31,557 bases of DNA from CAIYMF01 sp943329595 (GTDB taxonomy: Bacteria; Actinomycetota; Actinomycetes; S36-B12; CAIYMF01): the NCBI GenBank assembly GCA_943329595.2, contig CALQEM020000011.1, positions 1 to 31,557 of the forward strand, given 5' to 3'. Within the stretch, counting starts at the first letter, position 1. Every line of letters starts with the position of its first letter. Below, piece after piece: positions 8,510-13,849 of this stretch. A program made the translations under genes and the position numbers. The notes beneath the pieces were generated by a model. That model was not told the origin of the DNA. It made no database searches and saw nothing but the letters and a program-made list of their open reading frames with translations.

Positions 8510-8589
8510 GTGCACGCCGCTATCTGTGTCTCTCGAATCCCTTACGTACCAACACTTTACCGGGTGGGCGATACTGGGTTCGAACCAGT
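8510..8589. repeat. Left attachment site (attL) with a 25-bp tRNA-Val 3' fragment
   Basis: This 80-bp block is identical to 16435-16514. Bases 8565-8589 equal the 3' end of the tRNA-Val (T-arm and acceptor strand), while the rest of the tRNA is missing here. The other 55 bases correspond to sequence just past the tRNA 3' end. A GTGCAC pair 12 bases apart (8498 and 8510) is mirrored at the right end (16423 and 16435), so imperfect similarity extends a little further out. Confidence 0.9.
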
Positions 8590-8690
8590 TTTAGCCTAGG
8601 TTCCTGACCTGCGCAGACTCTCAGATTCCGTTGGATAGCAACGGTTCCGGTATGTCACGACATGACACGCGGAGACATGGGATACGCTCG

Positions 8691-8711
8691 TAAGTGCACG
8701 CCATGCACTTA
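8691..8711. promoter_or_regulatory. Inverted repeat upstream of the integrase
   Basis: TAAGTGCA, a five-base centre and TGCACTTA form a perfect 8-bp inverted repeat ending 28 bases before the integrase ATG. The half-site TAAGTGCAC occurs again at 16420-16428 beside the right attachment site. It is therefore a candidate integrase arm-binding, excisionase or repressor site. Confidence 0.45.
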
Positions 8712-8738
8712 TCTAGCGATACTGGAAGGTGGTCAGTG

Positions 8739-9824
8739 ATGCCCAAGTCTAGGCGCACTAAGGGTTCGGGAACGGTCAGACAACTAGCGTCTGGCAGGTT
8801 CCAAGCGATCATGATGCACGACGGCCAACGGCAGGCGCGCACCTTCGAGACGAAGGCAGGCGCACAGGGTTGGCTGAACTCGCAGCGCCAAGACATCACC
8901 GATGGCGTGTGGACGCCGACACCGGCCGCAGGTGGCCGAGCACCCACGTTCGCGGAGTACGCGCCGCAGTGGCTCGCACGACGCAATCTAAAGCCACGCA
9001 CGCGCCACGACTACCAAGCACTGATCGACGCGTACCTGACGCCGGTCTGGGCTGACGTGCGGCTGGACCGCATCAGTGTGGAAGATGTCGAACAGTGGCA
9101 CGCTGGACTACTTCCCGACGCGCCCACCCAGCGCGCGCATGTCTACAGTCTGCTGCGCACGATGCTGACCACGGCCTACCAGAAGGACGTCATCCCTGCG
9201 AACCCTTGCCGGGTGCCAGGTGCAGGTTCGGCCAAGCGCGCATCGGCCACCGAGATACCGACAGTGGCTCAGGTTGCGGCGCTGGCTACGGCGATGACAT
9301 CCACGAAGTACCGGCTGATGGTGCTGATGGCCGCGTGGTGCGGGTTGCGTTACGGCGAACTCACAGAGCTGCGCGGCGCTGACATCATCGACGGCCGCGT
9401 GAAGGTGTCGCGCGCTGTGTCTCGCGTCGGCGGTCAGTACATCGTCGGTGACACCAAGAGCGAAGCCGGAGTGCGCACCGTGGCTGTGCCGTCATTCATC
9501 AGGGAAGAACTCGACGACTTCGTGGCCGGTGTCGCTGCTGGTGCGCTGCTGTTCCCGTCATCGCGTGGCAACTCCCACATGGCACCGAGTGCGTTTTACA
9601 AGGTGTACTACCCAGCACGCGACTCTGTTGGTCTTCCTGATCTGCGATTCCATGACCTGCGCCACTTTCAGGGAACGATGTACGCGCAGACCGGCGCGAC
9701 ACTGGCCGAGATTCAAGGCCGTCTCGGACACTCGACAGTCCAAGCCGCCATGAGATATCAGGGCATCGCTCAGGGCCGAGACGCCGAACTCACCGAGCGC
9801 ATGGTGGCTCTCGCCAGCAAGTAG
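8739..9824 (+). CDS. int: Tyrosine site-specific integrase
   Basis: 361 residues. It catalyses recombination between the element's attachment site and the tRNA-Val gene. The N-terminus (MPKSRRTKGSGTVRQL, then GRFQAIMMHDGQRQART) is the basic AP2-like arm-binding domain. Residues about 65-150 form the SAM-like core-binding domain (FAEYAPQWLARRNLKPRT). The C-terminal catalytic domain has Arg in CGLRYGELTELRG, the beta-hairpin Lys in TKSEAGVRTV, HDLRH, the GH of GRLGHSTVQ, and the nucleophilic Tyr in AAMRYQG near residue 345. All catalytic positions are present, so it should be active. I chose ATG at 8739 because GGAAGGTGG lies just upstream; an ATG at 8694 would start inside the upstream inverted repeat. 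It lies next to the left attachment site and reads into the element. Confidence 0.95.
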   Translation: MPKSRRTKGSGTVRQLASGRFQAIMMHDGQRQARTFETKAGAQGWLNSQRQDITDGVWTPTPAAGGRAPTFAEYAPQWLARRNLKPRTRHDYQALIDAYLTPVWADVRLDRISVEDVEQWHAGLLPDAPTQRAHVYSLLRTMLTTAYQKDVIPANPCRVPGAGSAKRASATEIPTVAQVAALATAMTSTKYRLMVLMAAWCGLRYGELTELRGADIIDGRVKVSRAVSRVGGQYIVGDTKSEAGVRTVAVPSFIREELDDFVAGVAAGALLFPSSRGNSHMAPSAFYKVYYPARDSVGLPDLRFHDLRHFQGTMYAQTGATLAEIQGRLGHSTVQAAMRYQGIAQGRDAELTERMVALASK

Positions 9825-10092
9825 GCCGGTGGAACGACAGCCGCGACACGCCGAGTATCCACAACTGGGTTTGGCGGCTTGCGTCTGATTCTCCGCTACG
9901 TCACACTAAATGACACAAGTGTTATTTAGAACTCAGGTCGTGCCACAGGGTGGCTGAGAGGCTCGAAGCCTCAACGATCACGCAATGGTTCCGGTGCTAA
10001 TCAACCGGCATGAAGGTGTGAAGCCTTCGAATTCACATCATTGCCGAAGCCGCCCGGTCAGCGCGGAAGAACCTGACCGATAGGTGGCACCA
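9825..10092. other. Non-coding control region between integrase and early operon
   Basis: No convincing gene lies in these 268 bases. They hold a 24-bp imperfect inverted repeat at 9906-9929 and a smaller one, GAGGCT-CGA-AGCCTC, at 9958-9972. They also include the ribosome site AGGTGG at 10082-10087 that serves the next gene. The promoter of the rightward operon is probably here, but I cannot single it out. Confidence 0.5.
9906..9929. promoter_or_regulatory. Operator-like inverted repeat
   Basis: CTAAATGACAC, two bases, then GTGTTATTTAG form 11-bp arms with one mismatch. It is AT-rich in a GC-rich setting and lies upstream of the excisionase/ParB operon, so a repressor or excisionase site is more likely than a terminator. 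Confidence 0.45.
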
Positions 10093-10281
10093 ATGGCTAA
10101 GCCCAAACTCCTGTTCGATGACGCCCTGACCGTCGCTGCTGCGCAGAAGAAGACGCAAGTCTCCGAGCGCACGATCCGCAGGTGGATCGCACAAGGGCTA
10201 CTGCCCGCCTACCGCGTCGGCCCCAGGCGCATCCTGATCAACAGCGCCGACCTCGACGCACTCGTCCGTGGTGCCGCATGA
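10093..10281 (+). CDS. xis: Excisionase-like helix-turn-helix DNA-binding protein
   Basis: 62 residues. The whole protein is one MerR/excisionase-type winged HTH: TVAAAQKKTQVSERTIRRWI forms the helix-turn-helix, followed by the wing (GLLPAYRVGPRRILI) and the final helix (NSADLDALVRG). Proteins of this size and form next to an integrase usually direct excision (recombination directionality factors) or act as small regulators. ATG at 10093 is preferred over GTG at 10084 because AGGTGG lies five bases upstream of it. It is the first gene of the rightward operon, about 270 bases from the integrase. The role as excisionase is inferred from position and fold, so the symbol is tentative. Confidence 0.75.
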   Translation: MAKPKLLFDDALTVAAAQKKTQVSERTIRRWIAQGLLPAYRVGPRRILINSADLDALVRGAA

Positions 10282-10315
10282 GTACCATCTTGGCTCTCCT
10301 GTTCGGCAACGTCCG

Positions 10316-11623
10316 ATGACACACGAAAGCCGCCCGGAGGCGGCAATCGAGGTGGCTGGCGAGCCCACTGCAAAGATACCCGAAACGTCGCCACAACTGC
10401 CCCGGCTCACGATCAGTGCGGCCGAGATGGCGCCACGACCGCCAAGGTTCGGCCAGGTACATCCTGCGGCCGAGCTCTTCCCGATGTTGAGCGAGTCCGA
10501 GTTAGCCGCGCTCGCAGACGACATCAAGACCAATGGCCTCATCAACGACATCGTGCTCATGGATGACGGCACCTTGTTGGACGGCCGCAATCGGTTGGCC
10601 GCGTGCGAGCGCGCCGACATCGTGCCGCGATTCCGCACTCTCGTGACGAATGACCCGGTGTCATTCGTGGTCAGTGTGAACCTGAGGCGCCGTCAGTTGA
10701 CAACGGGACAACTGGCAATGCTGGGCGTCGAGTTAGTGCCGATGTATGAGGCGCAGGCCGACAAAGGCGGAAGGCCAACGACCGCTAAACCTGTGGCAGA
10801 ACTGCCACAGGTTACGCAGTCTGAAAGAAAGTCTCGTGAGCGCGCCGCCAAGGTTGTCGGCACCAGCGGCCGAGCGGTGGCTCAGGCGAAGCGCGTCAGA
10901 GAAGCCGCGCCGGAACTGGCCGAGAAGGTCAACAGGGGCGAGCTCGCACTAGACCGCGCCGACCGGATCGTGCGAGATAGGGAATCCGAGACTCGACGCA
11001 TCGCCACCGCACAAGCACAACGCGCCAGCATCACGGCAGGGACCACTGTCGACATTCGGCACGGTGACTTCCGCGAGAAGCTCGCCGACCTATCTGGCGT
11101 CGACGCCATCATCACCGACCCGCCGTACCCGCATGAGTTCCTTCCACTACTGGCCGACCTCGCCGCATGGTCGGACAAGGTGCTCGCACCTGACGGCATC
11201 CTTGCGGTTCTATTCGGCAAGACGTACCTACCGGAAGTGTTCCGGCTTCTCGACGGCCACCGGCCTTATCGCTGGACAATGTGCTACTTCACACCGGGAC
11301 CGAGTTACGTTTCACACGCTAAGAGAGTGCACTCCAACTGGAAGCCGGTACTCGTCTACGGAGGCGGTCCACGTTTCGGAGATGTTGTGAGAGCAGAAGG
11401 TGGCGATGCAGACGCCAAGGAACAGCACCACTGGGGCCAGGACTACAACGCATTCCACACAATCGTTGAGCGGCTCACCGTGCCGGGTGCCACCGTTGTC
11501 GATCCGTTCATGGGATCAGGTACCACACTCCTTGCCGCGAAGGCGCTCGGCCGTCACGCCATCGGATGCGACATCAACAGCGAGCACGTCGCCACCGCGA
11601 AGGCGAGGCTGGGATGCCTCTAA
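10316..11623 (+). CDS. ParB-like N-terminal domain fused to a DNA methyltransferase
   Basis: 435 residues with three parts. Residues about 40-140 are a ParB/sulfiredoxin-type domain (HPAAELFPMLSESELAALAD, GLINDIVLMDD, LLDGRNRLAACE, NLRRRQLT). Residues about 165-230 are an HTH/helical linker (SRERAAKVVGTSGRAVAQAK, followed by ELALDRADRIVRDRE). Residues about 245-435 are a methyltransferase with the catalytic DPPY at about 268 and the AdoMet motif DPFMGSGTT near 400. Motif IV precedes motif I, the beta-class order of N6-adenine or N4-cytosine DNA methyltransferases. No restriction enzyme gene is near, so it is an orphan. A role in protecting or marking the element's DNA, or in partition or replication control, is inferred. 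The start is uncertain: ATG at 10316 is preferred, and a GTG at 10268 overlapping the previous gene is possible. A perfect 11-bp inverted repeat lies inside the gene at 10788-10813. Confidence 0.87.
   Translation: MTHESRPEAAIEVAGEPTAKIPETSPQLPRLTISAAEMAPRPPRFGQVHPAAELFPMLSESELAALADDIKTNGLINDIVLMDDGTLLDGRNRLAACERADIVPRFRTLVTNDPVSFVVSVNLRRRQLTTGQLAMLGVELVPMYEAQADKGGRPTTAKPVAELPQVTQSERKSRERAAKVVGTSGRAVAQAKRVREAAPELAEKVNRGELALDRADRIVRDRESETRRIATAQAQRASITAGTTVDIRHGDFREKLADLSGVDAIITDPPYPHEFLPLLADLAAWSDKVLAPDGILAVLFGKTYLPEVFRLLDGHRPYRWTMCYFTPGPSYVSHAKRVHSNWKPVLVYGGGPRFGDVVRAEGGDADAKEQHHWGQDYNAFHTIVERLTVPGATVVDPFMGSGTTLLAAKALGRHAIGCDINSEHVATAKARLGCL
10788..10813. repeat. Perfect inverted repeat inside the ParB-methyltransferase gene
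   Basis: AACCTGTGGCA, the loop GAAC, then its exact complement TGCCACAGGTT. It encodes residues about 158-166, just before the conserved RAAKVVGTSGR segment. The ParB-like remnant at 15670-15830 has a 26-bp palindrome at the matching place. Confidence 0.7.
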
Positions 11624-11874
11624 AGGTTCTGAACCAGACTCTGAATCAAGCTCGCCCGTGCTGGCCGCCGCCGCCCGAGTACCTCGAAGCGAGGGCCGAT
11701 GTCGTGGCCGTTGCTGACCGTAGCCTCGACGGCCTGCCCGAACCACACAAGCGAGCCATTGAGCGCGCACGCGGCGAGCATCCCGGCCGCGCCGAAGAGC
11801 TGCGGGCACTGTTCCGCATTCTCGACGTTGGCCGACGAATGGACTCGCTCTACCGCCGGCGGTGGTCGACATGA
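11614..11874 (+). CDS. Small hypothetical protein of the element
   Basis: 86 residues, not a family I recognise. It starts with ATG at 11614 inside the end of the methyltransferase gene (10-base overlap) and ends in an ATGA overlap with the next gene, so it is translationally coupled on both sides; this is the main support for it. The sequence is basic and helical, with a Trp-Pro-rich N-terminus (ARPCWPPPPEYLEARADV) and a C-terminal helix (ELRALFRILDVGRRMDSLYR). No membrane segment or signal is seen. Its place between the methyltransferase and the replication-like gene suggests a role in DNA handling, but that is only context. Confidence 0.6.
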   Translation: MPLKVLNQTLNQARPCWPPPPEYLEARADVVAVADRSLDGLPEPHKRAIERARGEHPGRAEELRALFRILDVGRRMDSLYRRRWST

Positions 11875-12500
11875 CATGGACGAAACTCTCCGACAACTTC
11901 ACCGACCGGCCCGAAGTTCTCGGCCTGTCAGACAGCGCCTTTCGACTGCTGGTGGAGTCGCTTGTCTGGTGCAATCGGCTACTCACCGATGGCGCGGTGA
12001 GCGCGGCCAGTCTGACCAGCATCAGCCGTCGTGGCCGCATGAAGGTGGCCGACGAGCTGGTGGCCGCTGGACTCTGGGACGAAGACGAAGACGGCTGGAC
12101 CGTTGTGGACTTCCACGAAGACCAGCCCACCCGTGAACAGGTCCAGGCGCGGCGAGCTGCGAACAATGCGCGCGTGTCCCGATGGCGCGAGGTGATGGCC
12201 GCTCATACCAGCGGTGACCACTCCGGCTGTACGTCATCCTGTCGAGCGCGTAACGCCGTTGGTAACGGCGTTCGTAACGCCGTTGGTAACGCTTATCCCG
12301 ACCCGTCCCGTCCCGTCCCGTCCCGTAAGGGATCGGGAACGGGATCAAGCGACGAAGCCGCCCTGCCTGACGGCGGCGGCATCGGCGCCGACGATGACGA
12401 GATGGGTGGCTGCGAAGACCCGGTGTGTGATGGCTATGGGTGGCACAACCTCGACAACGGGAAAGCCACGCGGTGCCCGAGATGGACAGGTCAACAATGA
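11871..12500 (+). CDS. Replisome-organiser-like winged-helix protein
   Basis: 209 residues. The N-terminal ~105 residues (MTWTKLSDNFTDRPEVLGLS, then AFRLLVESLVWCNRLLTDG) match the pattern of winged-helix proteins found in actinobacterial phages and integrative elements. These are thought to organise replication, like DnaD-type replisome organisers. The tail RRAANNARVSRWRE is basic. The middle is low-complexity and is encoded by tandem DNA repeats (see 12250-12326). The C-terminus has a possible zinc site, with Cys in CEDPVCDGYGW and in ATRCPRW. The ATG at 11871 overlaps the previous stop (ATGA), and the 3' end overlaps the WhiB start in the same way. The exact biochemical role is inferred from resemblance; a pure transcription regulator is the alternative. 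Confidence 0.65.
   Translation: MTWTKLSDNFTDRPEVLGLSDSAFRLLVESLVWCNRLLTDGAVSAASLTSISRRGRMKVADELVAAGLWDEDEDGWTVVDFHEDQPTREQVQARRAANNARVSRWREVMAAHTSGDHSGCTSSCRARNAVGNGVRNAVGNAYPDPSRPVPSRKGSGTGSSDEAALPDGGGIGADDDEMGGCEDPVCDGYGWHNLDNGKATRCPRWTGQQ
12250..12326. repeat. Iteron-like 12-bp repeats and CCCGT tandem repeat (possible replication origin)
   Basis: Three 12-bp units (12250-12261, 12262-12273, 12274-12285) and a partial fourth share GTAACG-S-CGTT; each contains the small palindrome AACG-N-CGTT. CCCGA and five CCCGT units follow at 12297-12326, and the next 20 bases contain CGGGA runs that can pair back. All of this lies inside the replisome-organiser-like gene, where elements often keep their replication origin. 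Confidence 0.55.
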
Positions 12501-12817
12501 GCGCGCGTGCTGGCTGGCTTCCACGCGTCGACCCAGACGCACTAGACGCGCGCGAGCGTTTAGACGCTGCGCTGACCGTGCTCACCGATGAAGGCCAGGT
12601 GCCGCCATGCCACACCGACCCTGAACGCTGGTTCTCGGATGCGGCCAGCGACATCATGGCCGCGATCACCGCGTGCGCGTCGTGCCCGGTGCTCGCTCAG
12701 TGCGACGAGTACGCCACGGCCGACGGCCACGGCGACCGCTACGGAGTCTGGGCCGCGCGGCCTGATGCCGAGCAACTAGCCGTGCTCGCGCGCGACGGGT
12801 GGCCGCGCCATGAGTGA
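12497..12817 (+). CDS. WhiB-family iron-sulfur transcription regulator
   Basis: 106 residues. WhiB proteins are actinobacterial regulators that hold a [4Fe-4S] cluster and bind the housekeeping sigma factor; phages carry them to change host transcription. The four cluster Cys are present: one in VPPCHTDPERWF, then the CxxC-x5-C group in ACASCPVLAQC. The beta-turn motif, normally GVWGG, is here GVWAARP. The C-terminal tail is short, with little of the basic AT-hook-like region of host WhiBs. It starts with ATG at 12497 in an ATGA overlap with the previous gene and overlaps the next gene by eight bases. Being inside the element, it probably controls the element's own genes or a host or helper promoter. 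Confidence 0.87.
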   Translation: MSARAGWLPRVDPDALDARERLDAALTVLTDEGQVPPCHTDPERWFSDAASDIMAAITACASCPVLAQCDEYATADGHGDRYGVWAARPDAEQLAVLARDGWPRHE

Positions 12818-12995
12818 TCCAGTCAGGTGTCCAAGCTGCGGCGCGCTGCTCGACGTGAAGTGGAGCGGCGGTCACCGTCCCGGCTGCACGGGGGTGGGTC
12901 TGATGATCGTGAACGCGTCCACTCCCGACCTTCTCTCAAATGCAAAAAAACTCTCTGTGAGTGACACCCAAACCGGCCGAAGGAGCCTGAGATGA
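12810..12995 (+). CDS. Small zinc-ribbon-like protein
   Basis: 61 residues. MSDPVRCPSCGALLDVKW, followed by GGHRPGCTG, gives a CPSC pair and a His/Cys pair, a short treble-clef or zinc-ribbon pattern. The rest is polar and short. ATG at 12810 overlaps the WhiB stop, and the stop at 12995 overlaps the next ATG (12992), so it is held in a coupled string. The gene contains seven A in a row (12944-12950), rare in this GC-rich DNA, just after the zinc-binding part. Slippage there would change the C-terminus. The function is unknown; small zinc proteins of phages often bind nucleic acid or partner proteins. Confidence 0.55.
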   Translation: MSDPVRCPSCGALLDVKWSGGHRPGCTGVGLMIVNASTPDLLSNAKKLSVSDTQTGRRSLR

Positions 12996-13378
12996 AATGT
13001 TTGACGTGTGGAAAGTCGCTGGCGCACATGAAGGCGTCGGCGCGGTACTGCGACGGCAAGTGCCGTGGTGAGTGGCGCCGTCGCCCGTTGTCGACACCTG
13101 ATGAGCCATCGGAGGCGATCGCCCAGGCGGTGGCCGCGACGATGGCCGACTGTGGACTGTCGGACACGCCGTTGGCGGGCATCGCTGCTGCGTTGGCGAC
13201 TCAGCTTGATTCAGGCTCGACGCCGCCGGGTGCGTTGGCGAGCGTGTGCCGCCAATTGCTCGCGGTGCTCGAACGAGCCGAGTCGCTGAAGGCGATCCAC
13301 TCGCCGGTGAGAGACATCATCGATGACCTGCGAGCGCGAGCAGCAGAACGATCGAACCGGGCCGCTCATGTTCAATGA
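12992..13378 (+). CDS. Zinc-finger protein with helical C-terminal domain (possibly terminase-small-subunit-like)
   Basis: 128 residues. The N-terminus MKCLTCGKSLAHMK, followed by ARYCDGKCRGEWRRR, is a four-Cys zinc finger. The remainder is helical (AIAQAVAATMADCGLS, GALASVCRQLLAVLERAES, DIIDDLRARAAERS). The C-terminal half resembles helical segments of small terminase-like or packaging-accessory proteins of actinophages, which would fit its place before the capsid gene. This resemblance is weak and no large terminase is present. AAGGAG lies about eight bases before ATG 12992, a good ribosome site, so this gene may be made at a higher level than its neighbours. An alternative is a DNA-binding regulator. 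Confidence 0.6.
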   Translation: MKCLTCGKSLAHMKASARYCDGKCRGEWRRRPLSTPDEPSEAIAQAVAATMADCGLSDTPLAGIAAALATQLDSGSTPPGALASVCRQLLAVLERAESLKAIHSPVRDIIDDLRARAAERSNRAAHVQ

Positions 13379-13604
13379 CCCGTCACTGATCGGCGAGCGG
13401 CTCCACAGTGCCGCTGTCGCGCTGCTGGAAGCGATGCCGGACTCAGTGCGGGAAGAGTTCGTCGAGCTGGCCGCGCTGGGCGACGAGCTCGACGCCGGTC
13501 TGTTCCTGATTGCCGAGTCTGCCGACATGTACGCGATCACCTGGCAGGGCCGCTATCTCGGCAGTGTCTGCGGTGAGTGGCTGCGCACGGGAGTCGAGCC
13601 GTGA
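13368..13604 (+). CDS. Small acidic protein of the element, unknown function
   Basis: 78 residues, acidic and helical (FNDPSLIGERLHSAAVALLE, SVREEFVELAALGDELDAGL), with a short hydrophobic end (ITWQGRYLGSVCGEW). I do not recognise a family. ATG 13368 overlaps the end of the zinc-finger gene by 11 bases; an upstream ATG at 13323 would lengthen it by 15 residues with a 56-base overlap and seems less likely. Its stop overlaps a GTG start (GTGA) of the next small frame. The position before the capsid gene would suit a scaffold or packaging helper, but the sequence does not show this. Confidence 0.55.
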   Translation: MFNDPSLIGERLHSAAVALLEAMPDSVREEFVELAALGDELDAGLFLIAESADMYAITWQGRYLGSVCGEWLRTGVEP

Positions 13605-13849
13605 GCGCGCGCCGCAGATCACTCGCCGTTTCTGACAGAATGACAAAGACGAACGAGGCCGCGCACGTCCGTGACGAGTCCGTCTCAGGTTCACGCCGTC
13701 AGGTGTCTGCCAGAGGCCTGCTCATCGCCTGCGAGAGCACCTCGACCAGTCCCGCCAGCTCTGGCCCGACTGTGGCGTCACCATCAAACATTCAGCGCGC
13801 CTGTGAGCCGTCCGGCTCGGTGCGCATCGATCCAAGGAGACAATTGTGA
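13601..13849 (+). CDS. Small basic Ser/Arg-rich protein preceding the capsid gene
   Basis: 82 residues from GTG 13601. Support is mainly structural: the start overlaps the previous stop (GTGA) and the stop overlaps the GTG start of the capsid gene (GTGA), the coupled arrangement used across this element. The sequence is rich in Ser, Arg and Ala (MSARRRSLAVSDRMTK, ARGLLIACESTSTSP) and looks disordered. It has no recognisable domain. The AAGGAG ribosome site at 13833-13838 inside its end serves the capsid gene. Another frame between about 13652 and 13806 also has protein-like composition (HLDQSRQLWPDCG), so the true reading frame here is uncertain and a frameshifted remnant is possible. Confidence 0.4.
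   Translation: MSARRRSLAVSDRMTKTNEAAHVRDESVSGSRRQVSARGLLIACESTSTSPASSGPTVASPSNIQRACEPSGSVRIDPRRQL

Noticed and set aside
8653..8667. TGTCA-N5-TGACA upstream of the integrase as an array-related site
   Set aside because: Arms of five bases are too short to tell from chance, although the half-site TGTCA recurs in the array.
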